A stretch of DNA of 64,000 nucleotides from Chloroflexota bacterium (GCA_013112725.1 JABFFZ010000006.1:1-64000); one strand, 5' to 3'; counted from the first letter of the stretch, positions 51,629 to 61,468 are shown. Numbers and translations: made by a program. The notes: generated from the letters alone by a model not told the origin.

Positions 51629-52117
51629 CCTGGTTTTGCCTTGGCCCTTAGTGGGTAATACTACTTCTCAAGCAGACTGGCTTTTTCATGTCTTGGATCT
51701 CGTAGGGGGGATTACACATCTATGGCTTCTTGTACTAATTGTACAAATTAGGTGGTATTGCGCAGGTTTTGCTACAGACCTTTCTCACTCGATTACAAAA
51801 TAGCAAGTAGTGGAAAACTAAAGACACTACCAAGATTAGTTGGGTATCATGATCGTCAAGCAATTTTGGCGTAAGCCAAAATTGCAGCAAAGACTTGCCC
51901 TTTGGGTAAGTTTTTTCATATTAGGGTCCCTCAACTGCAACACTTGCTCTGAGGGGTGATTACTTGCAGTCATCAGGCATTCCTCAGAAACAACAACTTG
52001 TTTCTGCCTTGGGGTATGTGTGCCCCGCGCTCATGGGGCATTGTTAAAGTTCAAAATCGTTCAATCACTGCTGAACGCTAAACTCGAGTCATACCAAAGC
52101 AGTTCTTTAAAACTCCT
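51629..52117. other. A+T-rich spacer after the miniature element
   Basis: Holds the 3' part of the interrupted frame, then no convincing gene. Small inverted motifs TGCCCC/GGGGCA near 52020-52045 and GCAATTTTGGC/GCCAAAATTGC near 51863-51885 are visible. Confidence 0.4.
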
Positions 52118-52909
52118 ATGGCGTATAACATAAACAACTACGGATATGACACATGCAGAACTATTTATCTCTCCCCTCACCTGGATGACGTGGCTTTATC
52201 TTGTGGCGGGCAAATTGCGCAACAAACGGCCGTTGGCCAGCACATCCTCATCGTCACCATCATGGCCGGTGACCCGGCGGCAGTGGGGTTTTCGGATTAT
52301 GCCCAGGAACTGCACGGCCGCTGGCAATTGGCCCATGATGCCGTGGCCGCCCGCCGCGCCGAGGATGCCAACGCCTGCGCCATTTTGCGCGCCGCCTACC
52401 AACACTGGCACATACCGGATTGTATTTATCGGGTGGGGGCGGACGGCCGTCCGCTCTATACCAACTGGGGCGAGATTACCGGCGCCATTCAACTGGCAGA
52501 AGAGGTGTTAGTGGAAAAGTTGGCCGCCCAATTCGCCACACTGCCCCCCAGCCCGCAGGTGTGCGCGCCGCTGGCAGTGGGCAACCACGTGGATCACCAG
52601 ATTGTGCGCCGTGCTGCCGAACTGTGTTTTGGCGGCGACCTGATGTATTATGAAGATTACCCGTATGCGCGCGAGCCAGAAGCGGTCACGGCCGTACTAT
52701 CCCCTGACAGTTCCGCCTGGCATAGCCAGACCATCCCACTGACGGCAGCCGATATTGCCATTAAAATTGAAGCGATTGCCGCTTACACCTCGCAACTAAG
52801 TACGTTTTTTAACGGCCGTGCTGATCTGGCGCAGCAGATGCAACATCACGCCAACATCGTCGGTGGCGAACGAATATGGCAGCACAGGCCAAATCCGGTG
52901 GGCGCTTGA
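52118..52909 (+). CDS. PIG-L/LmbE-family deacetylase
   Basis: A 263-residue Zn-dependent N-deacetylase-like protein. The metal motif is SPHLDDVALSCGG (H-x-D-D) with a second His pair in GNHVDHQIVRRAAEL. Such enzymes act on GlcNAc-inositol, bacillithiol or glycan precursors. Substrate unknown. It stands alone before the kinase cluster; no strong ribosome site precedes the ATG at 52118. Confidence 0.88.
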   Translation: MAYNINNYGYDTCRTIYLSPHLDDVALSCGGQIAQQTAVGQHILIVTIMAGDPAAVGFSDYAQELHGRWQLAHDAVAARRAEDANACAILRAAYQHWHIPDCIYRVGADGRPLYTNWGEITGAIQLAEEVLVEKLAAQFATLPPSPQVCAPLAVGNHVDHQIVRRAAELCFGGDLMYYEDYPYAREPEAVTAVLSPDSSAWHSQTIPLTAADIAIKIEAIAAYTSQLSTFFNGRADLAQQMQHHANIVGGERIWQHRPNPVGA

Positions 52910-52974
52910 TCATTTCACCGGGGTCAACTTATAATTAGTCACCAGGCCATCACTGAAAGAGAGATCTGATAAAC

Positions 52975-54942
52975 ATGGGGCAATTAACCACCCGACAACT
53001 CAGCAGCAAGAGAAACCGTCAAAAAACGTCAACCAAAGCACGGTTGCAGCCGGGTGATATGCTGCAAGACCGGTATCGCATTGTCGGTACATTAGGTTCA
53101 GGCGGCTTTAGCTCCGTTTACAAAGCGCGGGATATGCGCTTCCCCAATGTGACCAAGCTCTGCGCCATCAAAGAGATGGTTATCTCCACACCTGACCCCC
53201 AGATGCGGGCGCTTACCATTAAGTCGTTTGAACGAGAAGCCAGTATGCTGGCGATGTTAGACCACCCCGCCATTCCCGATGTATCTGACTATTTCACCGA
53301 AGAAGATCGCTCTTACCTGGTGTTGGACATCATTCGGGGTAAAGACCTGGATCAATGGCTGGAAGAGTCTACTGAGATGCTCGACCAGACTACGGCGCTG
53401 GAATGGGCCATTCAACTGTGTGATGCCCTGGATCACCTGCATAATCAGAGGCCACAGCCCATTGTGTTCCGCGATGTGAAGCCGTCGAACATTATGCTGG
53501 ATCAATACGGCCGTATCGTCCTCATTGATTTTGGTATCGCCAAAGTATTTGAAACCGGCGACAAGGGCACTATGATCGGCACCGAGGGTTATTCACCACC
53601 CGAGCAATACCGGGGCCGGGCTGAACCTGCCGGTGACATTTACGCCCTGGGCGCAACTTTGCATCACCTGCTTACCAAACAAGACCCCCGGCTGGAACCG
53701 CCGTTTACCTTTAATGAACGGCCTATCACCAAAGTAAACCCCAAGGTTTCCCCTGAATTTGAAGCGATTATCATGCGCTGTCTGGCGTATGACCCTGTTG
53801 ACCGGTATCCCAATGCGCAGGCGCTCAAACTGGCTTTAGAAGCGCTGCGGCGGCCTGGTTTTGCGGCTACAGCTGCCAGCCCCACCCCTGTTGATACTGC
53901 TTTTTCAGCCGTACCGGTGAGTACGGCCGTTGCTCCACCACTGCCCGGACCGCCCGGCGCTGCTTCTCCTGCTATGAACCAGATCAAGCCGGTCTGGACA
54001 TTCAAGTGTGAAGATGAAATTCGGCGGCGGGTAGCCGTCGCCAATGGCATGGTGTTTGTCAGCGCCTATGACAACAACCTCTATGCCATCTCCCAAACCA
54101 AAGGGGAATTTGTATGGAAATTCCCGGCTATGGACAACGTCGGTGGCTCGTCGCCCTTTGTGTATGAAGACAACGTTTTTATCGGTTCTGCAGACCGGCA
54201 TCTTTACAGTATACAGACCCGTACCGGTCGTCAGAACTGGCGCTTTCTTACCGGCGGCCCCATTTACACATCCCCTCGTGTTCGTTTCGACCACGCCTTT
54301 TTTGGTTCCGATGATGGGCATTTTTATGCGGTCAACGTGCGCACGGGCCGTTCAGCCTGGAAAGCGCGCGCCTACAGCGCCGTTCGCTCCACCGCTTATG
54401 TGGATGATGAACGGGTCTTTTTTGGCACAGAAGGCGGCTACATTTTTTGCCTGGAACTGGCTTCTGGCAAAACAGTCTGGCAGGCACAAGCTAAACGCAA
54501 TGTCACCTCCTCGCCCACTCTGGCAAATGAAATTGTTTACGTAGGTTCCCACGACGCCACCGTTTACGCCTTAGACGCTGCTTCCGGGTATGTCATCTGG
54601 CGTTTCCGCGCCCGCCGCCCTATCGTTTCTTCCCCTACCGTTTATGACACCGTTCTTTTTATTGGCTCCGCCGATGGCAACCTGTATGCTTTGGATACCG
54701 ATTCAGGTCGTCAGCTATGGACATTTGAAACGAAAGGTCAGATCTCATCCTCTCCGGCTGTTTCCCATGATGCTGTTTATATTGGCTCTACTGATGGCAC
54801 GCTTTACTGCCTGAGCCTGCGCAAGGGAGATTTGCGTTGGCGGTTTGATACCGACGGCCGTTTTATTGCCTCCCCTGTGATAATAGATGACATGATCTAC
54901 ATTGGTTCTAGCAACCATACGCTCTATGCCTTACCGGCATAA
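52975..54942 (+). CDS. Ser/Thr protein kinase with C-terminal PQQ-type beta-propeller
   Basis: A 655-residue Hanks-type kinase. Catalytic motifs: GSGGFSSVYKA, Lys in CAIKEM, FRDVKPSNIML (HRD with Phe for His), DFGIAKV and GTEGYSPPEQY. After a Pro/Ala linker (about residues 300-335), residues 336-655 are seven PQQ-like propeller blades (repeats of NNLYAISQTKG, RHLYSIQTRTG, NLYALDTDSG). No membrane helix, so it is cytoplasmic. It is first in a cluster with PP2C, J-VWA and FHA proteins, the set needed for a reversible phosphorylation switch. Confidence 0.92.
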   Translation: MGQLTTRQLSSKRNRQKTSTKARLQPGDMLQDRYRIVGTLGSGGFSSVYKARDMRFPNVTKLCAIKEMVISTPDPQMRALTIKSFEREASMLAMLDHPAIPDVSDYFTEEDRSYLVLDIIRGKDLDQWLEESTEMLDQTTALEWAIQLCDALDHLHNQRPQPIVFRDVKPSNIMLDQYGRIVLIDFGIAKVFETGDKGTMIGTEGYSPPEQYRGRAEPAGDIYALGATLHHLLTKQDPRLEPPFTFNERPITKVNPKVSPEFEAIIMRCLAYDPVDRYPNAQALKLALEALRRPGFAATAASPTPVDTAFSAVPVSTAVAPPLPGPPGAASPAMNQIKPVWTFKCEDEIRRRVAVANGMVFVSAYDNNLYAISQTKGEFVWKFPAMDNVGGSSPFVYEDNVFIGSADRHLYSIQTRTGRQNWRFLTGGPIYTSPRVRFDHAFFGSDDGHFYAVNVRTGRSAWKARAYSAVRSTAYVDDERVFFGTEGGYIFCLELASGKTVWQAQAKRNVTSSPTLANEIVYVGSHDATVYALDAASGYVIWRFRARRPIVSSPTVYDTVLFIGSADGNLYALDTDSGRQLWTFETKGQISSSPAVSHDAVYIGSTDGTLYCLSLRKGDLRWRFDTDGRFIASPVIIDDMIYIGSSNHTLYALPA

Positions 54943-55018
54943 CAGCAAACTACCAACCTGTTTGCGCTGGCTTCACTTTCACCAAACGGTACGGCAACCT
55001 TGTTTAGGCTTAATACTA

Positions 55019-56002
55019 ATGAATGAATCAACCTCATTTTCAGAATCGGACGAGTTGGCAATGAATTCAGGCGACAATGCCACACCTACCTTGCCCAATA
55101 CGCAGCCTTTTGTTTATGAAGCAGAAGAGGACACGGGAGATGGCGTTGGTAAGACGGAAGAACTTTCCCCACTCGTCATCCCCGGCGTCAAAGGAATTAT
55201 TTCTGGCGCATCGGGTTCCGCCGCTAAAGCCGAAGCCGTTATCCATTATGCCAAGCGATGTGACATTGGCGCCCGCGACCGGAATGAAGATTCCTGCATT
55301 GCCTTTGCTACTGAAACGGGTGGGCATTTTACCATGCTACCTTTTGGCCTTTATATTGTGGCCGATGGCATGGGTGGGCACACTAATGGGCATGTAGCCA
55401 GCAAAGTTGCCTCCCGCCAGGCGGCCAATCATATCTTAAAGGAAATTTATCTGCCGCTGCTGGTTCACGACACTGCCCCGCAAATAGGGATTCGGGACAC
55501 GTTGGTAGAAGCAGTACAAATTGCGAACACGGCCGTTTATCAGGATGAACCCGATGTGGACAGTGGCACCACCCTCACCGTGGCCTTGCTGTTAGGCAAC
55601 CGTTTACACGTGGCCCATGTAGGCGACAGCCGGCTGTATTTGCACACCGATGAAAAACTGGAAGCCATCACCAATGACCATTCTCTGGTGCAGCGCCTGC
55701 AAGATGTGGGGCAGCTTACCGCCGAAGAAGCCACTGTTTATCGCTATCGCAATGTGTTGCTGCGCGCCGTCGGTCAGGGTGAAGAAGTAGAAATTGATAC
55801 CTATATGCGCTTACTGCCCAAAAAAGGTAAACTGCTGCTTTGCAGCGATGGGCTTTGTGGTTTTGTGGCCGATGACGCAATAAATAACATCTTGAACGAA
55901 GATAAGCCGATTCAACAAATGGTAGATGACCTGTACGCTGCAGCTATAGCCGCTAACAGCAATGACAATGTTACGGTGATATTGGTCGAGTTCAGTCTAT
56001 AA
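55019..56002 (+). CDS. PP2C-family protein phosphatase
   Basis: A 327-residue PPM phosphatase, the likely partner that reverses the neighbouring kinase. Metal-binding Asp motifs are intact: RDRNEDS, YIVADGMGGH, HVGDSRLYL, and CSDGLCGFVADD with SNDNVTVILV. An acidic ~75-residue N-terminal extension precedes the domain. The ATG at 55019 is chosen; a longer frame overlaps the kinase gene. 60 nt before the J-VWA gene. Confidence 0.92.
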   Translation: MNESTSFSESDELAMNSGDNATPTLPNTQPFVYEAEEDTGDGVGKTEELSPLVIPGVKGIISGASGSAAKAEAVIHYAKRCDIGARDRNEDSCIAFATETGGHFTMLPFGLYIVADGMGGHTNGHVASKVASRQAANHILKEIYLPLLVHDTAPQIGIRDTLVEAVQIANTAVYQDEPDVDSGTTLTVALLLGNRLHVAHVGDSRLYLHTDEKLEAITNDHSLVQRLQDVGQLTAEEATVYRYRNVLLRAVGQGEEVEIDTYMRLLPKKGKLLLCSDGLCGFVADDAINNILNEDKPIQQMVDDLYAAAIAANSNDNVTVILVEFSL

Positions 56003-56061
56003 TCGTCAACCGGTGAGCATGGCATGTAGAACCGTTTTCCCTGATTGCATCAAGGTTTCAA

Positions 56062-57534
56062 ATGAGTAAGATTTTTGATTATTATGCTATTTTGGGCGTT
56101 GATCCCAAAGCAGAAGCAACAGCCATTCGGATTGCTTTTGAAGCCTTGCAAAACAGTTTCCCCCCTGCCGAACGTGACCGGGCGCGTAACGCCGATTACC
56201 AGCGGTTGGTGAATGCGTATGAAGTTCTCAGTGATCCGGTGCGGCGCGCCACGTATGACTCGCTGCTGGTGGAAACCACCATGGTTGATCTGGACATTGC
56301 GCTGACCCTCAGCCGCGACAACATAGAAGTTTCTGATACCGAACAGCGTCTTTACCTGCTGGTAGACATTCGCCCCCCCAAACAGAGCAGCGGCCAACAA
56401 CTACCGTTGAATTTGTGTCTGGTGATTGACCGCAGCACGTCCATGCAGGGGCGGCGGCTGGATGCAGTGCGAGCGGCTGTGGAACTGGTTATTGAAAAAC
56501 TAACGCCATCTGATGTTCTGTCCATTGTCAGCTTCAGTGATCGGGCGGAGGTGGTGGCGTCGGCCCAGCCACTTAGCCATAAACCCGGCATCCTCCGTGG
56601 GTTGCATGCCATTGAAGCCTCCGGCGGCACGGAGATTTACCAGGGTTTGGCGGCAGGGGTGAAAGAGTTGCGGCAGTCGCCCCTGGCCGAGTATTCAAAC
56701 CATCTAATTTTATTGACCGATGGACATACGTATGGTGATGATAAACAGTGCCTGGAACTGGCGGCGCGCACGGCCGTAGAGGGCATTGGCATCACCGCTT
56801 TTGGCATTGGCTCCGATTGGAACGACCAGTTCCTAGATCAGTTGGTGGCCCCATCTGGCGGGCCGTCAGGCTTCATTGAACAGCCTAAGAGCGTGGTGCA
56901 AAAATTGCAAGAGCGCATCACCGGCATGGGCACGGTTTACGCTCAAAACATGCGCCTCCAACGCAGTTTTCCTGACTTTTTATCGCTGGAGTATGGTTAC
57001 AAGATTGTCCCGTTTGCCCAACCATTGGTTTTAGATGATAGCGTCATCCGATTAGGTAATGTGGAGGGGCGTTCACGTTTGGCGTTTTTGCTAGAGATGA
57101 ACATCCAACCACAGACCGTAGAAAGACGGCTGAGCATTCCCATCAACCTGGTGGCCGATATTCCCGCCAGACAGATGCAGCAACAGACGTTCAATCAAAA
57201 TGTGCGGGTGAATGTATTAAAAAATGCTCAAATGCAAGAGCCACCCGAGCCAATCGTGGAAGCGGTGCGCATGTTAAATATGTATCGGATGAATGAACGA
57301 GTGTGGGAAGAGGTGGAAGCGGGCGATCTGGAAGCGGCTGCCCGCCGGATGCGGCACCTGACTACCCGGCTCCTGGAAGCGGGCGAACCGCAACTGGCAC
57401 GGCAAGCCAACTTTGAAGCCGAACGGATTTTGCAGGCAGGTACGATGTCGCTAGACGGCCGTAAAAAACTCAAATTTGGCACCCGCGCCCTGGTTACCCG
57501 CACCACCTATTTTGATGACGACGACAATGATTAG
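56062..57534 (+). CDS. J-like domain fused to a VWA domain
   Basis: 490 residues. Residues 1-66 resemble a DnaJ J-domain (DYYAILGVDPKAEATAIRIAF through YEVLSDPVRRATYDSLL), but the HPD motif that activates Hsp70 is missing (NSFPPAERD). Residues about 113-300 are a VWA domain with an intact MIDAS (VIDRSTSM and LTDGH). A beta-rich C-terminal part follows. It sits between PP2C and FHA genes, a layout reminiscent of TerY-P triads (VWA, PP2C, kinase). Likely a scaffold or substrate (inference). Confidence 0.88.
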   Translation: MSKIFDYYAILGVDPKAEATAIRIAFEALQNSFPPAERDRARNADYQRLVNAYEVLSDPVRRATYDSLLVETTMVDLDIALTLSRDNIEVSDTEQRLYLLVDIRPPKQSSGQQLPLNLCLVIDRSTSMQGRRLDAVRAAVELVIEKLTPSDVLSIVSFSDRAEVVASAQPLSHKPGILRGLHAIEASGGTEIYQGLAAGVKELRQSPLAEYSNHLILLTDGHTYGDDKQCLELAARTAVEGIGITAFGIGSDWNDQFLDQLVAPSGGPSGFIEQPKSVVQKLQERITGMGTVYAQNMRLQRSFPDFLSLEYGYKIVPFAQPLVLDDSVIRLGNVEGRSRLAFLLEMNIQPQTVERRLSIPINLVADIPARQMQQQTFNQNVRVNVLKNAQMQEPPEPIVEAVRMLNMYRMNERVWEEVEAGDLEAAARRMRHLTTRLLEAGEPQLARQANFEAERILQAGTMSLDGRKKLKFGTRALVTRTTYFDDDDND

Positions 57535-58030
57535 ATGCATTGAGTGTGGCTCAAATCAATATGTTGGGGCCTTGTTTTGTACGGAATGTGGCGCTTTCCT
57601 GGTGGCGCAAATAAGCAAAGGCCAAACAACCATCCTCCCCTTTTCTGAATTTACCGTCCATGCCCCGCCGCCACCGCTGACCAAAGAAGAGTTAGAAACG
57701 GCCGTGACTCCCCGCCAGGTCACCTTTGTCATTCCCAGCAGTCGCCGTCGCCTGCAACTGGAATTGCATGACGAAATTAGAGTAGGGCGCGCCGGCACGG
57801 AACTCATACCCGAACTAGACCTTTCTCCAGACGATGGCGCGGAAAAAGGCGTTTCTCGCCTTCATGCCAGCATCAAATCTGTCAAAAAAGGCATTGTCCT
57901 CATTGACCTGGACAGCACCAACGGTACCATGCTCAACACCTACCGGTTGCCCCCCAATCGCCCATATCCCTTGAAAAACGGAGATGAAATTCGTTTTGGC
58001 GATTTGCTCACACATATCTTTATTGATTGA
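57527..58030 (+). CDS. Zinc-ribbon FHA-domain protein
   Basis: A 167-residue phosphothreonine-binding adaptor. N-terminal zinc ribbon (RCIECGSNQYVGALFCTECG), a linker, then an FHA domain with IRVGRAG, GVSRLHASI and DLDSTNGTMLN. It overlaps the J-VWA gene by 8 nt, so translation is coupled. It would read the kinase's phosphorylation marks in this cluster. Confidence 0.9.
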   Translation: MIRCIECGSNQYVGALFCTECGAFLVAQISKGQTTILPFSEFTVHAPPPPLTKEELETAVTPRQVTFVIPSSRRRLQLELHDEIRVGRAGTELIPELDLSPDDGAEKGVSRLHASIKSVKKGIVLIDLDSTNGTMLNTYRLPPNRPYPLKNGDEIRFGDLLTHIFID

Positions 58031-58036
58031 TTCTTA

Positions 58037-58078
58037 TTTGACCTGACAGGTTTCAAAAAAGCTGTCAAGTCTGCCCGG
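58037..58078. repeat. GACCTGACAGGTTT core, remnant of the miniature element
   Basis: GACCTGACAGGTTTC and AGCTGTCAAGTC arms match the interior of elements A-C but the terminal repeats are missing. Confidence 0.5.
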
Positions 58079-58086
58079 AAGGAGCT

Positions 58087-58326
58087 ATGATCAGCTTAAT
58101 CGTACATATCAATAATGAAGACGCCGTCGTTTGTGAAATGGAAGAAATGCCGGACCCAACCTGTACCTACATCACCCTGCTCAACCCACGCCTGCGTGAT
58201 GGCAGCGATCTGCACTACCTGGACGAAAACGTCACCAGCATGATGCTGCCCTGGCATCGCATCAATTTTGTTCAGATTATGCCATCCGCCGAAACAGAAG
58301 ATGTAATCGGTTTCGTGCGTGATTGA
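58087..58326 (+). CDS. Small conserved hypothetical protein
   Basis: A 79-residue acidic protein ([21 protein letters not shown] at its start) with a strong GGAAGGAG ribosome site. No family recognised. It lies between the FHA gene and a response regulator, flanked on both sides by decayed miniature-element sequence, and may belong to the signalling cluster. Confidence 0.7.
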   Translation: MISLIVHINNEDAVVCEMEEMPDPTCTYITLLNPRLRDGSDLHYLDENVTSMMLPWHRINFVQIMPSAETEDVIGFVRD

Positions 58327-58328
58327 TC

Positions 58329-58378
58329 ATAACCGTCCAGACCGGGCAGGTTTCAAGAAACTCCCAGGTCTTCAATAG
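58329..58378. repeat. Degenerate miniature-element sequence
   Basis: AACCGTCCAGACCGGGCAGG and CCCAGGTC resemble the left end and core of the IS66-type elements with mismatches. Confidence 0.4.
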
Positions 58379-58385
58379 AGAGCCA

Positions 58386-59123
58386 ATGGTGGAAAAAATC
58401 CCAACGACGCTAGAGCCGGCCGCGCCACGCCTCATTTTGGTGGTAGATGATGAGGCCCGGATGCGCCGTTTTATTCGCATGAATCTGGAACTGGAAGGGT
58501 ACCAGATTATTGAAGCCGATAACGGTATTACTGCCCTGGAACAAATCCGGGTATTCACGCCAGACCTGACCATTATGGATGTGATGATGCCCCAAATGGA
58601 TGGGTTTGAAACGCTGCGCCTTCTCCGCGAAATTTCCACCGTGCCCGTTATCCTGCTAACCGTTAAAAGTGATGAAGAAGATAAAATTCAAGGATTAGGA
58701 TTGGGCGCCGATGACTACATTACCAAGCCCTTTAGTCCCCGCGAACTGGTTAGCCGGGTGGAAGCTGTGCTGCGCCGCGCCGAATGGCCGGCGCCGCCGC
58801 CGCGCACTGTCCTACGCATTGATGATCGCCTGTCAGTGGACTTCAACCGCCACCAAGTGATTGTAGATGGGCAGCGCATTGAACTGCGGCCTACTGAATA
58901 CCGGCTGCTCTATACCCTGATCCAAAATGCTGGCTGGGTAGTACCCCATGACACGCTGCTGGCGAAGGTGTGGGGGTATGAGTACCGGGATGAAACGCAT
59001 TATCTAAGGCTTTACATAAACTATTTGCGGAAAAAGATTGAAAAAGACCCGGCTAACCCGTACTACATCCTCACCGAAAGAGGGGTAGGATACCGGTTTA
59101 TTGATTTTAAGAGGAATCAATAG
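58386..59123 (+). CDS. OmpR/KdpE-like response regulator
   Basis: A 245-residue regulator. Receiver: [17 protein letters not shown], phospho-acceptor Asp in [20 protein letters not shown] and ITKPFSP. Winged helix: [15 protein letters not shown] and [15 protein letters not shown], close to the KdpE subgroup. The ATG at 58386 follows AGAG. No sensor kinase is adjacent. A strong terminator follows. Confidence 0.92.
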   Translation: MVEKIPTTLEPAAPRLILVVDDEARMRRFIRMNLELEGYQIIEADNGITALEQIRVFTPDLTIMDVMMPQMDGFETLRLLREISTVPVILLTVKSDEEDKIQGLGLGADDYITKPFSPRELVSRVEAVLRRAEWPAPPPRTVLRIDDRLSVDFNRHQVIVDGQRIELRPTEYRLLYTLIQNAGWVVPHDTLLAKVWGYEYRDETHYLRLYINYLRKKIEKDPANPYYILTERGVGYRFIDFKRNQ

Positions 59124-59176
59124 CGGCTGATGGCTGATAAGCCGGCTTACCAGCCATCAGTCGCGCTGTTTTTTTG
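59123..59176 (+). terminator. Rho-independent terminator of the response regulator
   Basis: GCGGCTGATGGCTG (59123-59136) pairs with 59151-59164 with one G-U, and seven T follow (59169-59175). The arms are of the GGCTGATGGCTG phrase type. Confidence 0.85.
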
Positions 59177-59202
59177 GCAAAATTCATCTATCATTGGCGG
59201 CT

Positions 59203-61425
59203 ATGAGCGACACATTGGCTGCCGACGGCCGTGAATTTTTCGAGCGAATAGATAGTTACCTCAGCATCGAGGATAGAGCCTACGTGCAAAAAGCCTTTGC
59301 ACTGGCTCGCCAGGAGCATAGCGACCAACGCCGTAAATCTGGTGAGCTTTTTTTTACCCACCCCCTTACCGTTGCCTATTATCTGGCCGAATACCAGCTA
59401 GATGCCCCCGCCTTAGCTGCCGCATTGCTGCATGATGTGGCTGAAGACACCCGCGTCACCATTAAAGAAATTGAAAAAACCTTCGGCCAGGAAGTATCCC
59501 TCCTGGTGGCAGGCGTTACCAAACTGAAAGATGTCACCAAGGGGGTGGCCAAAGGCAAAACGCTCAGCGACAAAGAAGTAGAAGATGCCACCTTACAAAA
59601 AATGCTGAGCATTATGACCGTAGACGTGCGCACCGTTATCATCAAACTGTTTGACCGTTTACATAATATGCGCACTATCAAAGCCACCCAGCCCCACCGT
59701 CAAATCTATAAAGCCAGAGAAACATTGTCCATCTACGCCCCACTGGCAAACCGTTTGGGCATCTGGAACCTGAAAAACGAATTGGAATCGCTCTCGCTGC
59801 AAGTGCTGGACAATAAAGCGTACCAGATCATCCGCGAGCAGCGCGAGCGCCTGACGCAGGCGCAGCAAGCCGACTTCCAGATGATTAAAGCCGAGATTTT
59901 TGATGCGCTGCTGCAAGCGGATGTAGACGTGCGCGATGTCATTTATGCACCGGAAAATATCTACACCATTTACCAGGACATTTGTCGCAACGGTGTCTCT
60001 TATTTTGATCTGGATAAGACGATGCGGCTGGTTGTGTTGGTAGACGAATTCCCTTCCTGTTACCTGGCGATGGGCCATTTGCACCAGATATGGCAGCCCA
60101 TTCCGGGCAAATTTGATGACTATATTGCCGTGCCCCGCGAAAATTTATACCGGTCGCTGCACACATCGGTTATCCACACCAATGGACAGCATTTGAAGCT
60201 GCGTTTTCGCACGGCCTCCATGGACAAAGTAGACGAGATTGGCATTTTGTCACGCTGGCTTTACAAAGGCACGCCCTATTGGACAAAAGGGGTAGCCGAC
60301 CGCATGGAGGCGTTTTTCGAGAATATCAGCGGCAATATCAATATGGAACAACCACCTACGGCCGTTGTCAAAGGCGTTGTCAAAGATGTATTTGTTAAAC
60401 AAATCCGCGTGTATACCCCGCGTGGTGATGTAAAAGAGCTGCCGCAAGGGGCCACACCTATTGATTTTGCCTATGCCATTCATACCGGTCTGGGTGAACA
60501 ATGTTATGCCGCACTGGTGAATGATGAAATGCACCCATTGAACAAACCCTTGCGCGATGGGGATCAGGTACGCATCGTCAAAAAGATACGGGCACAACCA
60601 CAGCGGGCCTGGCTAGACGAAGATTTGGGTTATATTTTTACAGACTATGCCCGCCACCATGCCCGCCGCTGGTTCCGGCGGTTGTCATCTGAACAGGCGG
60701 TAGCAGAAGGGCAGCAAATTCTGGAGACTGAACTGCGTATGCTGGGTTTTCCTGAATATGACCATATGCGCATTGCCGAAATGTTTGGCTACAGCTACAC
60801 CCAGACGCTTTATCATGATTTAGGACGCGCCGATTTGCTGCCCACGACGGTGGCGCTGAGCATTTTGGATGAAAAGTGGACATTGGGGACGGCTCGCGCT
60901 TTGGACAATGAAGTATGGGGAAATGATCGGGAGCGGTATGTGGTGATGAATGCCGACGGCCGTAACCTGCGCTTGTGTAGCACTTGCCAACCTCGTCCGC
61001 CAGGGGGGATCATTGGTTTTGTGCGCAAAGATGGTGGTGTCACCGTCCACGGCCGTAACTGCCCTACCCTCCAGCCAGAACGTCTGTGGGGCCGTGTGCT
61101 GAAGCTCGGCTGGGGGCAGACGCCCCGCCAAGCGCACCAGGTAGACATTCACGTCAAAGTGTATGACCGCCCCGGACTGTTATTTGAAATCACCCACCTC
61201 ATCCAAGACGAACACATGAACATTTCCTACATCCACACGCCGCCCCCCTCCCAGTTAAACGAAGTCTATATTGACCTGACCATTGATATTGTCACCCCCC
61301 GCCAACTGGTGCGCATTTTGCACCAGATGAAAGCCTTGCCCAACGTGTTTGCCGTCCAGTCCATGCTCAAAAAAGGGCGAGAGGAAGAACTACTGCCCGC
61401 CACCTCACTTTACCGGCCCGAATAA
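59203..61425 (+). CDS. RelA/SpoT homologue with intact hydrolase but degenerate synthetase
   Basis: A 740-residue long RSH protein of (p)ppGpp metabolism. The HD hydrolase domain is intact: HSDQRRKSGE, THPLTVA, ALLHDVAEDT, DRLHNMRT. In the synthetase the ATP-binding RxKHxxSIxxK is APENIYTIYQD and the catalytic Glu of ExQIRT is lost (LKLRFRT), while the G-loop (YIAVPRENLYRSLHTSVI) remains. C-terminal TGS and ACT domains follow (KELPQGATPIDFAYAIHTGLG; IHVKVYDRPGLLFEITHLIQ). It is likely a hydrolase-only enzyme. The ATG at 59203 is preferred to a TTG at 59194. Confidence 0.9.
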   Translation: MSDTLAADGREFFERIDSYLSIEDRAYVQKAFALARQEHSDQRRKSGELFFTHPLTVAYYLAEYQLDAPALAAALLHDVAEDTRVTIKEIEKTFGQEVSLLVAGVTKLKDVTKGVAKGKTLSDKEVEDATLQKMLSIMTVDVRTVIIKLFDRLHNMRTIKATQPHRQIYKARETLSIYAPLANRLGIWNLKNELESLSLQVLDNKAYQIIREQRERLTQAQQADFQMIKAEIFDALLQADVDVRDVIYAPENIYTIYQDICRNGVSYFDLDKTMRLVVLVDEFPSCYLAMGHLHQIWQPIPGKFDDYIAVPRENLYRSLHTSVIHTNGQHLKLRFRTASMDKVDEIGILSRWLYKGTPYWTKGVADRMEAFFENISGNINMEQPPTAVVKGVVKDVFVKQIRVYTPRGDVKELPQGATPIDFAYAIHTGLGEQCYAALVNDEMHPLNKPLRDGDQVRIVKKIRAQPQRAWLDEDLGYIFTDYARHHARRWFRRLSSEQAVAEGQQILETELRMLGFPEYDHMRIAEMFGYSYTQTLYHDLGRADLLPTTVALSILDEKWTLGTARALDNEVWGNDRERYVVMNADGRNLRLCSTCQPRPPGGIIGFVRKDGGVTVHGRNCPTLQPERLWGRVLKLGWGQTPRQAHQVDIHVKVYDRPGLLFEITHLIQDEHMNISYIHTPPPSQLNEVYIDLTIDIVTPRQLVRILHQMKALPNVFAVQSMLKKGREEELLPATSLYRPE

Positions 61426-61468
61426 ACAAAAAGGCCGCTGATGAAAAATCAGCGGCCTTCATTTTGTG
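61424..61468. terminator. Bidirectional terminator between RSH gene and tRNA-Glu
   Basis: AAGGCCGCTGAT (61431-61442) pairs perfectly with 61448-61459. T-rich sequence follows on the plus strand (CATTTTGTG) and more strongly on the minus strand (TTTTTGTTTATT). Confidence 0.85.

Noticed and set aside
52118..59123. Type VI secretion-type kinase/phosphatase/FHA cluster
   Set aside because: No T6SS structural genes accompany the kinase, PP2C and FHA proteins.
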